A stretch of 18,161 bases of DNA from CAZJZH01 sp964550465 (GCA_964550465.1 CAZJZH010000017.1:1-18161), one strand, 5' to 3'. Positions 1-6,948 are shown, counted from the first letter of the stretch. Made by a program: numbers and translations. The notes: generated by a model from the sequence alone, not told the origin.

Positions 1-17
1 ATAGCGAGAAGGCTAAC

Positions 18-45
18 AATTGACAATTGACCGTTGACTGTTAAT
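18..45. repeat. Short 7-bp tandem repeat
   Basis: Four 7-base units in a row: AATTGAC, AATTGAC, CGTTGAC, TGTTAAT. The first two are identical and the rest decay. It lies just outside the terminator of the first gene. Each unit contains the TTGAC of a -35 box, but no -10 box at good spacing is seen, so it reads as a simple sequence repeat. Confidence 0.4.
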
Positions 46-53
46 TTTTTAAA

Positions 54-79
54 GAAAAAACCCACCTCGGGATGAGGTG
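54..79 (-). terminator. Rho-independent terminator of the first gene
   Basis: On the minus strand a 6-bp stem (CACCTC / GAGGTG, bases 79-74 and 68-63) with a 5-base loop is followed by GG and a run of six T. It lies directly downstream of the stop codon at 89-91. On the plus strand no T-run follows, so the signal serves the minus-strand gene. Confidence 0.7.
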
Positions 80-88
80 AGCTGTATG

Positions 89-584
89 TTAGGCAGCTTT
101 TTGCATGGCCGCTGGGCCAAAATATTTAAACTCGTGACTCAATGGCATAATCCCTGCGCCCCAACCGCCATGGTCCTCGCCATGCCATATCAGAGTAGGG
201 ACAGCGAATTCTTCGCTACACGGTATGCGGTACACCATGCGAACCATATCATTGATCCGGTAACGCCGTGATGGCGCTAGTACCGTGGCCCAGAAATGTA
301 TCATGCCCTCCAGCTGCCATGCCTGGGGGATTTCCTCTGGATGCACTATGAGGTAATCACGCACCGCCAGTCCCAAGACCGGCTTACCGATTAACTCTAA
401 CCATATTCCGCTACCGTCATAGGGCACCATATCTCTATCTGCAAAGTCATATAGTTCAACTGCTTGCGGGCTCCAGATGAGTGAACCGCTCGGCTTGTGC
501 ATCTCAATGATGCTACGATCAGTATTGGGTGGACGTGCATCACAATCAATNNNNNNNNNNCGTAGATATCAACGGCTGCGACAT
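89..584 (-). CDS. Hypothetical protein, interrupted by an assembly gap
   Basis: I do not recognise the family. The frame is open from the gap (551-560) to the TAA at 89-91. It reads through CDARPPNTDRSIIE into a Trp-rich and Asp-rich soluble segment with WHGEDHGGWGAG near the C-terminus. No signal peptide or membrane helix is visible. The methionine at 500-502 is probably internal, because coding-like sequence continues upstream to the gap. Beyond the gap an ATG at 582-584 (MSQPLIST) sits about 20 bases downstream of a promoter-like TTGACA-17-TAGTCT, which is why I chose it. A GTG at 622-624 would lie upstream of the expected transcript start. Ten N is not a multiple of three, so the frame across the gap is unknown. 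The protein would be roughly 160 residues. Confidence 0.55.
551..560. other. Assembly gap (10 N)
   Basis: Ten ambiguous bases inside the first gene. The true length is not known: a run of exactly ten N is often a placeholder, and ten would break the reading frame that appears continuous on either side. Confidence 0.95.
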
Positions 585-610
585 TGTGATTCTGTAAAGA
601 GCGTATATCT

Positions 611-639
611 AGACTATCGCTCACCTAGTAAATTGTCAA
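611..639 (-). promoter_or_regulatory. Candidate promoter of the first gene
   Basis: On the minus strand a perfect -35 box TTGACA (639-634) is followed by a 17-base spacer and TAGTCT (616-611). Only three of six -10 bases match, but the spacing is ideal. The layout resembles the secG promoter in this window (TTGACA-17-TAGACT). Transcription would begin near 604, about 20 bases before the ATG at 584. Confidence 0.45.
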
Positions 640-657
640 CCAGTATACTTATATCGT

Positions 658-943
658 GTAGGGGTGACCCATCAATCACCCCCTACAGATTCAGAAAGAC
701 GAACTCTTTCAAGATGTTTGGGGGTCCGGGGGATCCGCCTATGGCGGACCGAAGCTCGCCTCTGGGTGGGCAGCGCCGCGGGCGATGAGCAGAGCGGCGG
801 CAGGCCCGCACTTCGTTCCGCTTCGCGGAACTACGGCGGGTAAAGCGGTGGCCTACCTAAGGCTTTCTTGTCCGCCGAATCGACCACACCTATGTATAGG
901 TGTGGCGAGAAGGCGGATGGCCACTTTTGGCATCAAAAGTGGC
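658..943. repeat. GC-rich intergenic block with several hairpins
   Basis: No convincing gene lies between 585 and 1003. The block contains several strong inverted repeats. They are 658-686 (a ten-pair stem with one bulged base), GTTCCGC/GCGGAAC at about 815-831 enclosed by CCCGC/GCGGG, a perfect CCACACCTAT/ATAGGTGTGG palindrome near 883-904, and GCCACTTTTG/CAAAAGTGGC near 919-943. A GGGGGATC word followed by a small hairpin near 727-750 resembles part of the insert in the tRNA-derived repeats at 3254-3575. It could be a mobile hairpin element or a structured RNA. No known RNA family was recognised. Confidence 0.5.
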
Positions 944-947
944 GAAA

Positions 948-986
948 GAAAAACCTCCCCGCCACAACCTGCAGCAGGAAGGTTTT
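948..986 (-). terminator. Terminator of the RNase J gene
   Basis: Inverted repeat with arms around AAAACCTTCC and GGGGAGGTTTTT, enclosing a loop of about 16 bases. On the minus strand it ends in five T followed by CTTTC. It starts 18 bases after the RNase J stop codon. A smaller stem AATTCT/AGAATT lies in between. Confidence 0.6.
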
Positions 987-1003
987 ATAAAATTCTCGTA
1001 GAA

Positions 1004-2875
1004 TTATACTTCAATCAACACCGGCAAAATCATCGGTCGTCGTTTGGTCTTTTTCCAGAAGAATTCACCTAGCTCATTACGAACCTTGTTCTTCAGATAA
1101 TCCTCAAAGGCTGGTGATTTCTTGTCCTTGTCTTTCATGATCTGCTTGACCTTACGGCGCGTCTCCTCCACCAACTTCTTACTCTCCTTCATGTGAATGA
1201 AGCCACGAGAGATGAGGTCAGGATTTTGGACCAACTGACCGGTGCGGCGCTGAATGGTCATGATGACCACAATCATGCCGTCTTCGGCCATCATCCGCCG
1301 GTCACGCAACACCACCTCAGAGACATCACCGACACCCAGCCCATCAACAAAGATGTATTCGGTCGGCAGTTTTTCTGTAGTCAGTCGCGCGCCCTGCTTG
1401 GTCATCTCTACCACCTGGCCGTTGTCAGCCACAAAGGCGTTCTTGGCCGGAATCAGTTTAGCTTCCACCGCCGCTCGAGCATTCAACTTCAACATGAAGT
1501 GATTACCCTCGACTGGCATGTAGTACTTGGGCTTAATCATGCGGATCAAATCTTTCAAGTCTTCCTGACGAGCGTGACCACCGGCGTGGATGTCCATCAT
1601 TTTATAGTGAATGACGTCCACATCATGGCGATACAGCGCGTCCATCAACGACTGCACCGTTCGCTCATTACCGGGAATAACCGAAGAAGAAAACATGACC
1701 GTATCACCCGCTAACAGCTTGAGGTAGCGGTGTTCATTGTTAGCCAAGCGCATCAGCACCGCGTTACGCTCACCCTGAGCACCAGTACAAATAATCATCA
1801 GCTCGTTCTCTGGTAGATGCTTGGCCTCCTTCCAGTCCACCATGGTGTTCTTGGCAAACTTAATGAAGCCGAGCTCCTTGGCCACCTCGACGTTGTTGGT
1901 CATACTGCGCCCCTCAATCATCACTTTGCGGCCGTGTTGTTCCGCCATGCTAATCAATAACTGGACACGAGACAGGTTTGAGGCAAAGGTACCGACAATC
2001 AAGCGACCTTTGACGTTATCAAAGATCTCACCCATCTGCATACCGACCTCTGTTTCTGACAACTGATGACCTGGTCGCTCCGCATTGGTACTGTCGGCCA
2101 TCAAAATATCAACGCCGCGCTTGGCCATATCCTTAAGATGCGCCTCGTCCATCGGCTCTTCATTAACCGGATTATGGTCAAACTTAAAGTCACCGGTGTG
2201 CATGACCGAACCAACCGGCGTCTGGACATACAGCCCGTAACTATCAGGGATGTTGTGGTTAACGCGGAAAAATTCGACCTTAAATGCACCCAGCTTAATA
2301 ACGTCCTTTTCTTTAATGTGCTGAATCTTCAGCTCCGGCGCGTTGGGGTACTCTGCTTGGCGACGCTTAATCAGCCCGGCTGTCAAAATACCAGTGTAGA
2401 GCGGCGGATTACCAATACCAGACATCAAATGTGGCACACCACCAATGTGGTCATAGTGACCATGGGTAATAATGACACCGCGAATATTCTGCACCTTGTC
2501 ATGCAGATAGGTAAAGTCATTAACAATATAGTCAACACCGGGCATGTCCTCTTCCGGGAACTGCAGCCCCATGTCGACAATGATAATATCTGAGCCATAC
2601 TCCAGCACGGTACAGTTGCGGCCCACTTCTTCGTTACCACCCATCACCATCACCCGTAGCTTGTTACCAACAGTTGATGGCTTACGGCTCCGGCCTTGTG
2701 GTTTACTCTGTGACTGGCTGTTATTTTGACTATGAGATTGACCGCGGGTAGCAGCAGATCGTCGGCCGGTAGTCCGCGACCCCGTTGTAGTACGGCGGGT
2801 TGAACGCGACGACTTATCAGCCGCGTTACTCTGTCGCCGCCGGGGCGGCTGACTGGTTTTATTTTTTGTCACCAT
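1004..2875 (-). CDS. rnj: Ribonuclease J (metallo-beta-lactamase / beta-CASP)
   Basis: A 623-residue RNase J, an RNA-processing and RNA-decay enzyme of the cytoplasm with 5'-3' exonuclease and endonuclease activity in studied relatives. Residues 1-66 are a low-complexity basic tail rich in Ser, Gln and Arg that the core enzyme lacks. The catalytic core starts near residue 71 (NKLRVMVMGG). Metal-site motifs visible are HGHYDH at 138-143, NHNIPD with H207, and HTGDFKFD with D229. The beta-CASP part shows TGAQGER at 364-370 and AGGHA with H434. The motif usually written PVHGE reads PVEGNHF here (454-460), so the last expected metal-ligand histidine is a glutamate, with a histidine three residues later. 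The ATG start has no Shine-Dalgarno but has a -10-like GATAAT at leaderless spacing. It appears monocistronic, with a terminator at 948-986. Confidence 0.95.
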   Translation of the reverse strand: MVTKNKTSQPPRRRQSNAADKSSRSTRRTTTGSRTTGRRSAATRGQSHSQNNSQSQSKPQGRSRKPSTVGNKLRVMVMGGNEEVGRNCTVLEYGSDIIIVDMGLQFPEEDMPGVDYIVNDFTYLHDKVQNIRGVIITHGHYDHIGGVPHLMSGIGNPPLYTGILTAGLIKRRQAEYPNAPELKIQHIKEKDVIKLGAFKVEFFRVNHNIPDSYGLYVQTPVGSVMHTGDFKFDHNPVNEEPMDEAHLKDMAKRGVDILMADSTNAERPGHQLSETEVGMQMGEIFDNVKGRLIVGTFASNLSRVQLLISMAEQHGRKVMIEGRSMTNNVEVAKELGFIKFAKNTMVDWKEAKHLPENELMIICTGAQGERNAVLMRLANNEHRYLKLLAGDTVMFSSSVIPGNERTVQSLMDALYRHDVDVIHYKMMDIHAGGHARQEDLKDLIRMIKPKYYMPVEGNHFMLKLNARAAVEAKLIPAKNAFVADNGQVVEMTKQGARLTTEKLPTEYIFVDGLGVGDVSEVVLRDRRMMAEDGMIVVIMTIQRRTGQLVQNPDLISRGFIHMKESKKLVEETRRKVKQIMKDKDKKSPAFEDYLKNKVRNELGEFFWKKTKRRPMILPVLIEV

Positions 2876-2880
2876 AAAAA

Positions 2881-2908
2881 ATTATCTTGATTAGATACAC
2901 CTCGCCAA
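2881..2908 (-). promoter_or_regulatory. Candidate rnj promoter, leaderless position
   Basis: Minus-strand TTGGCG (2908-2903), 16-base spacer, GATAAT (2886-2881). The ATG begins six bases after the -10 box, so transcription would start at or next to the start codon. The -35 match is four of six and the -10 match five of six. Confidence 0.4.
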
Positions 2909-3128
2909 CCCGCACTGTAATACTGTAATAGTGTGCTGGGGATGACGTGGTATGTAGTGTGAATTATAGGTGAGAGTTTCCAATGTTCAGGAATCAAGCC
3001 TGAAGTATTGAATACTGAACGGGAAAACCCTGATAATGGTAGTATGACAGGTTTTGGGGTGGGAGTAAATGAGGTGTTTTTTGTGTTAATTTTTAGCGTG
3101 AAAAGGTAACTAGTTATTAGTCATCAGT

Positions 3129-3211
3129 AATTGATACATATCGTATGTGGTATACCGTATAACGGGGCAACATATCACCTCCCTGCATACGACATACCGC
3201 ATACGATATAC
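3129..3211 (+). repeat. Dispersed palindromic repeat, copy A
   Basis: An element of about 83 bp that begins AATTGATACATATCGTATG and ends with a CATACGACATACCGCATACG segment. Its two arms are imperfect inverted repeats built from GTATG/CATAC words. Near-identical copies occur at 14821-14911 (minus) and 18107-18161 (plus, cut by the window edge). The rest of 2881-3128 is AT-rich, with short words such as TTCAGG...CCTGAA and no gene that I can support. Confidence 0.7.
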
Positions 3212-3253
3212 GGTGACATCCTAATTACTCGTTACAAACTACTCATTACACCT

Positions 3254-3575
3254 ATTGCCGAAGAGAGGACTCCCGCCCATTTCCTTCGCTCCGCTGCGGA
3301 ATGGTCGGGCACGGCGAACCTCCACTGTGGCCGATCCCCCTTTAGCCCGCGCAGGCTGGCGTAGCCAGTCATGTCGCGGGGAACCTCCACGAGCACAAAA
3401 AGCACTTTATCATTATTGCCGAAGAGAGGACTCCCGCCCATTTCCTTCGCTCCGCTGCGGAATGGTCGGGCACGGCGAACCTCCACTGTGGCCGATCCCC
3501 CTTTAGCCCGCGCAGGCTGGCGTAGCCAGTCATGTCGCGGGGAACCTCCACGAGCACAAAAAGCACTTTATCATT
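3254..3575 (-). repeat. Two tandem 161-bp units derived from the tRNA-Leu 3' part plus an insert
   Basis: Two essentially identical units (3254-3414 and 3415-3575) abut the tRNA gene at an exact 161-base period. Each contains, in minus-strand order, a 15-base tRNA flank, the tRNA variable-arm/T-stem half ending in GGTTC, a 108-base insert, and the tRNA 3' half from GAGTCC to the discriminator base. The insert therefore splits the T-loop between GGTTC and GAGTCC. The insert is itself folded: CCCGCG/CGCGGG encloses CTGGC-TAC-GCCAG, and a second long stem pairs CCCGACCATTCC with GGAAATGGGCGGG. ORFs across the repeats look spurious. Confidence 0.85.
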
Positions 3576-3577
3576 AT

Positions 3578-3662
3578 TGCCGAAGAGAGGACTCGAACCT
3601 CCACGAGCACAAAGCTCACAGCGACCTGAACGCTGCGCGTCTACCAATTCCGCCACTTCGGC
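3578..3662 (-). tRNA. tRNA-Leu (anticodon CAG)
   Basis: An 85-nt class II tRNA. The acceptor stem is GCCGAAG/CTTCGGC with discriminator A. The anticodon stem is CAGCG/CGCTG with loop TTCAGGT, giving anticodon CAG, which reads CUG. A long variable arm GAGC-TTTGT-GCTC is typical of leucine tRNA. The T-arm is GGAGG-TTCGAGT-CCTCT. CCA is not encoded and must be added after transcription. Its 5' end is only 4 bases after the stop codon of the upstream binding-protein gene, so it is probably cut from that mRNA. Its 3' end borders the tandem units that copy its own T-arm and acceptor end. Confidence 0.95.
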
Positions 3663-3666
3663 ATGG

Positions 3667-5634
3667 TTAGCGTAACCACACCCGTTTAGTTTTAATGTAT
3701 CGTTGTTCCATGTCTGACAACCGCTCGGTGGGCACCGCAATAGTCTCAACTGACGAGCCGTCCACTCGCTCATTGATCCAATACGGATAGAACGGCCGGT
3801 ACAAGAACAGGGCCGGCACCTGGTCAGCCAGAATCTGACTAAACTCCGTGTAGGCCTCAGCCCGCTCTGTCCGATCAGTCGTTTGGCGAGCTTGTTCCAG
3901 CAGGGTATCAGCTTTTCTGTCAGCAAACAAGGCCAGGTTCAGCCCTGGGTCTGCCACCTGTGATGAGTGCCAAAATGGGTACGGATCTGGGTCTGGGCCC
4001 AAGATTTCGCTGTACAGCAAGGCTTGGTACTGCCGTGGTCGCAACACTGTCCGCCGCACCTGAGTCGGATCAACTAACACCACGTCCGTCATCACACCAA
4101 TTGATTGCCAGTTGTCAGCAATCACTGCTGCTACCGCCGCGCTGAGCGGCTGATCAACGGCGGTCAAGGTAATCTGCAGCACCTCATTGTCATCAATGCG
4201 GAAGAAGTCTTGTTCACCTGGTTCCGGCAGCGTTGGCTGACCATCATCATCCAGCGTTTCGGCCCGCAGCTGCTCATAGTCATCCCGATCAATAGCCGGC
4301 CAACCAGCCGCATCGAGTTGTTCTGCCGCGGCAGTCGGACGATACTCGACTGCGCCGACTGTTTCGTCATAGCCTGGCATGCCAGCCAGAATCGGTCCGG
4401 TCACTACCTCGGCCTCACCAGAGAAAATAGTCCGAACAATCCGCTGCCGGTCGATAGCCTGTGACAGCGCTTGACGCACTGCTAGGTCTTGCACGGCAGT
4501 GTTGTTGTCCTGGTTAAAGAAGATGGCGCTGTATTCTGGCAGGTTGAGCAACTGCTGCTGCCAGCCCTTGGTAATGGCCCGGTCAGTGAAATCAGCTCCC
4601 CGTTGACTGATCGGCAGGTAGCTGGCCGCTAAGACGTTTTTATTTAACACCGCTGTTTCCAGCTCAGCAAAGGTGTCATAAAACTTAAACGTCACGGTAT
4701 CAAGGTACGGCCGACCGTCATGATAATCATCAAAGGCTGCCAGGGTCAGTGAGCGAATAGCACCTTGGCGCTCACGCTTCAGTGAGTCAAAGGCAAACGG
4801 CCCACAGCCAATCGGTTTGAGATTTAGCTCAGACAATCGCATAGCCGCCGGGTCAACCCCGGCCCAGTATTTCTCTGGCAAAATACCAAACGTCAGTGTG
4901 TGGAGGAATGGTGGGAACGACTCATCGAGGATAAACTGAATAGTCCGCTCGTCAATTTGTTCCGCCCGCACGCCGGCAAAGGTCTTGGCTAACGGTGAGG
5001 CTACATCGGCATCTTGAATCAGATCAAAAGTAAACAAGATGTCGCCAGCTGTCAGCGGCGTGCCGTCATGCCACTGCACGTCTTGGCGCAAGGTGATGAC
5101 ATAGACCTGCGCATCATCTGACACTGTGTAGCTTTCCGCCACATCTGTCACCAGCTGACCATTGTGCCGGTCCAGCAGACTACAGAAGACCAGTGAGCTG
5201 ATGTCATTATCTACTTCGTTAGCAGCCGACAGCACCGGATTGATAAATTTAGGCGCGCCAATCAAACCTTCTGAATAATCACCGCCATTGGCTGGAATCG
5301 GTGTCAGGGTAAAAAACCAGAAATTGATAAACAGAATAGCACAGGCAATCAACACGCCCAGTCCGGCAATGCCAACTGTCTGTCGCTCAGTAGCAGACAA
5401 AAAACGTGGCAGCTGTTGCAGCTGTGTCCAGCTCGGTACTCGGCGATTTTTTCGCTTGGTTACTTTCAACACCAGCTGCCGATCATACTCCCGCTTGGCT
5501 TCGTGCGCCGCCAACTGTTCATCGGCCTGCGTACGTGGTTGACGCTTTTTCAAAAATGCAAAGCGGCCGCGGGCAGCGCGGTCAGTAGGTGCAGGAGTGG
5601 TATCAGGGGTATTGGAAGGAGTATCGTCAGTCAC
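3667..5634 (-). CDS. Membrane-anchored family-5 (oligopeptide-type) substrate-binding protein
   Basis: A 655-residue protein of the SBP_bac_5 family, which in relatives binds peptides, nickel or other ligands for an ABC importer. Residues 1-80 are a hydrophilic, charged cytoplasmic region with no signal peptide. One membrane helix at about 87-109 then places the rest outside. The binding domain follows, with the characteristic QWHDGTPLTAGDILFTFDLI stretch at 187-206 and conserved blocks to the C-terminus (PFYPYWINERVDG). The long N-terminal tail is unusual compared with secreted OppA-like lipoproteins. The start is GTG; no other methionine lies near the N-terminus. It sits 36 bases after secG and 4 bases before tRNA-Leu. 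No permease or ATPase gene is adjacent, so the partner transporter is unknown. Confidence 0.88.
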   Translation of the reverse strand: MTDDTPSNTPDTTPAPTDRAARGRFAFLKKRQPRTQADEQLAAHEAKREYDRQLVLKVTKRKNRRVPSWTQLQQLPRFLSATERQTVGIAGLGVLIACAILFINFWFFTLTPIPANGGDYSEGLIGAPKFINPVLSAANEVDNDISSLVFCSLLDRHNGQLVTDVAESYTVSDDAQVYVITLRQDVQWHDGTPLTAGDILFTFDLIQDADVASPLAKTFAGVRAEQIDERTIQFILDESFPPFLHTLTFGILPEKYWAGVDPAAMRLSELNLKPIGCGPFAFDSLKRERQGAIRSLTLAAFDDYHDGRPYLDTVTFKFYDTFAELETAVLNKNVLAASYLPISQRGADFTDRAITKGWQQQLLNLPEYSAIFFNQDNNTAVQDLAVRQALSQAIDRQRIVRTIFSGEAEVVTGPILAGMPGYDETVGAVEYRPTAAAEQLDAAGWPAIDRDDYEQLRAETLDDDGQPTLPEPGEQDFFRIDDNEVLQITLTAVDQPLSAAVAAVIADNWQSIGVMTDVVLVDPTQVRRTVLRPRQYQALLYSEILGPDPDPYPFWHSSQVADPGLNLALFADRKADTLLEQARQTTDRTERAEAYTEFSQILADQVPALFLYRPFYPYWINERVDGSSVETIAVPTERLSDMEQRYIKTKRVWLR

Positions 5635-5670
5635 AAAAGTGATTCCAGCTCCGCCTCCGCGGTAGCGGTA

Positions 5671-5892
5671 TTAGGCGAAGAACTGGAGGAGTGAGAAGGC
5701 CATGAACAAGGCGGCCAAGACAATGGTTGCCCAGAAGAGGAATTTCTCTGGGCCACGTTTGGTTTGATAGACAGCGCCTTCACCTCCAAACAGGGCGCCC
5801 ATGCCCGCACCTCGACGCTGCAGCAAAATAACAACAATCAATAAAACAGAGACAATGATCTGAAAAATCGACAGTAATGTGGTGGTATCCAT
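5671..5892 (-). CDS. secG: Preprotein translocase subunit SecG
   Basis: A 73-residue two-helix membrane protein of the SecYEG channel, through which the many signal-peptide proteins of this window would pass. Helix 1 spans about 7-25. Then comes the QRRGAGMGALFGGEG loop, where the Gly-rich segment after a basic pair is diagnostic. Helix 2 spans about 52-72. Length is normal for the family. I chose the ATG at 5890-5892; an in-frame TTG two codons upstream is possible but neither has a clear Shine-Dalgarno. It is the first gene of a unit with the binding protein and tRNA-Leu, driven by a strong promoter at 5924-5952. Confidence 0.93.
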   Translation of the reverse strand: MDTTTLLSIFQIIVSVLLIVVILLQRRGAGMGALFGGEGAVYQTKRGPEKFLFWATIVLAALFMAFSLLQFFA

Positions 5893-5923
5893 AAGCAATT
5901 ACACGAGTAAACTTCTGCTCAGC

Positions 5924-5952
5924 AGTCTATGATATTACACCCTTTTTGTCAA
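5924..5952 (-). promoter_or_regulatory. secG promoter
   Basis: Minus-strand TTGACA (5952-5947), 17-base spacer, TAGACT (5929-5924): a near-consensus housekeeping promoter. The start would be near 5917, giving a leader of about 25 bases before secG. It overlaps the divergent promoter of the DsbA-like gene. Confidence 0.7.
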
Positions 5953-5964
5953 TGATGATATACT
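5935..5964 (+). promoter_or_regulatory. Promoter of the DsbA-like gene, leaderless position
   Basis: Plus-strand TTACAC (5935-5940), 18-base spacer, TATACT (5959-5964). The ATG at 5973 lies eight bases beyond the -10 box, so the mRNA should have no leader or only one or two bases. No Shine-Dalgarno is present. The -35 regions of this promoter and the secG promoter overlap, so the two may compete for polymerase. Confidence 0.55.
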
Positions 5965-5972
5965 ACTGACAT

Positions 5973-6716
5973 ATGCCAATCAATCAGACTATACAGCCAT
6001 CCGTCAGACCACCACGTAAACCGTGGTGGCAGCGCTGGTGGGGAGTATTAATCATCATTATTGCCGGGTTGTGGCTAGTGGCGGCTTTTCTGATTCTTTT
6101 CCGCGCTGTTGATATTATCGGTCAGTGGCAATCCGGTCAGATCAGTCTGAGCGATCTTGATGTCGGCACCAATGGTGTGGTAGTGACTGACCTGCGATCG
6201 GTAGCAGAGAGTGCTGATGATCCGTTTATCGGGAATCCGGACGCGCCGGTGGTGATTGTCGAGTTCGGTGATTTCAATTGCCCCTACTGCGCTCGGACCG
6301 CGCCAATCCTCAAGCAGTTGCTGCGGGAATACCCCAATGATATTAAAATTATCTACCGCGACTTTCCAGTTATCGACCCCATCACCAGTCCCCTGGCTGC
6401 CATGGCCGGCCAGTGCGCCTATGACCAGGGCCAGGGTCTGTTCTGGGCCTTCCATGACCAGCTGTTTAATCTGCAAGGTAACATTGATAATGAACGTATC
6501 TTGCTGGCAGCTAATGCCGTCGGCCTCAATGTCAGTCAATTCAACGCCTGTCTGACCAGCCAACAGTACCGCCAAGAATCACAAGATGATTTGCGTGATG
6601 GCATCGCCGTGGGAGTTAAAGGCACGCCCAGCTTCATTATCAATGGTCAACTGGTCGGTGGCCATCAATCGATTGATAATTGGCGACGGGCTATAGACTA
6701 TTTATTAGAACAGTAG
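5973..6716 (+). CDS. Membrane-anchored DsbA/BdbD-like thiol-disulfide oxidoreductase
   Basis: A 247-residue thioredoxin-fold protein of the DsbA/Thioredoxin_4 group that would form or shuffle disulfides in exported proteins. Residues 1-23 are Trp- and Arg-rich and cytoplasmic (WWQRWW). One helix spans about 24-43. After a linker, NPDAPVVIVEFGDFNCPYC begins the domain, with the active-site CPYC at 103-106. The cis-proline loop is GTPSF at 217-221. C148 and C193 are two extra cysteines that could pair. It is a single-gene unit between the secG promoter and a strong terminator. The natural client in this window would be the six-cysteine pilin P1 (11903-12487); that link is inference. Confidence 0.92.
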   Translation: MPINQTIQPSVRPPRKPWWQRWWGVLIIIIAGLWLVAAFLILFRAVDIIGQWQSGQISLSDLDVGTNGVVVTDLRSVAESADDPFIGNPDAPVVIVEFGDFNCPYCARTAPILKQLLREYPNDIKIIYRDFPVIDPITSPLAAMAGQCAYDQGQGLFWAFHDQLFNLQGNIDNERILLAANAVGLNVSQFNACLTSQQYRQESQDDLRDGIAVGVKGTPSFIINGQLVGGHQSIDNWRRAIDYLLEQ

Positions 6717-6722
6717 GAGATC

Positions 6723-6757
6723 AAAAAAACCTGCGGGGTAACCCGGAGGTTTTTTGG
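6723..6757 (+). terminator. Terminator of the DsbA-like gene, probably bidirectional
   Basis: Stem AAAACCT-G-CGGG / CCCG-G-AGGTTTT with a GTAA loop, followed by T-rich sequence on the plus strand. On the minus strand the same stem ends in seven T, so it could also stop transcription arriving from the pilin array. Confidence 0.85.
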
Positions 6758-6820
6758 TTGATTGAAAATCGTAACGCGTAATTGGTAATTAGGGTGTACT
6801 TGTATGCAGGAAGGCAACAC

Positions 6821-6911
6821 AGAAAAGAGAAAGAAGAAAGAGGAAAGGGGGTGTGTGAAACCGGTATAGCACATATATCTACCCCTTTCTCCTTTCCCAT
6901 TTCTTCCTTTC
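6821..6911. repeat. Purine/pyrimidine-rich imperfect inverted repeat
   Basis: A purine tract (6821-6851, AGAAAAGAGAAAGAAGAAAG and onward to GGGGG) faces a pyrimidine tract (6882-6911), and the two are imperfect reverse complements across a 30-base spacer. A smaller stem ACGGCA/TGCCGT follows at 6914-6933. No gene is seen in 6760-6948. There is no T-run on either strand, so this is not a standard terminator, although it lies just after the last pilin gene. Confidence 0.45.
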
Positions 6912-6948
6912 TGACGGCATTACCTATTGCCGTATTACGATTTACTAA

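Noticed and set aside
658..990. RNase P RNA, tmRNA or SRP RNA in the hairpin-rich gap
   Set aside because: None of their conserved core motifs was found on either strand.
477..1072. Plus-strand open frames across the GC-rich intergenic block
   Set aside because: They run through the assembly gap, hairpins and the end of rnj. The composition is Arg/Pro/Ser-rich and reflects the repeats.
1193..2593. Plus-strand open frames of 173 and 175 codons inside RNase J
   Set aside because: They are antisense to a fully conserved enzyme, have His-rich shadow composition and no ribosome-binding site.
3254..3595. CRISPR-like array
   Set aside because: The whole 161-bp unit is repeated with no variable spacers, and its ends are explained by tRNA sequence.
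3232..3926. Minus- and plus-strand frames across the 161-bp units
   Set aside because: They repeat the same residues once per unit and overlap the tRNA and the binding-protein gene, so they are products of the repeat.
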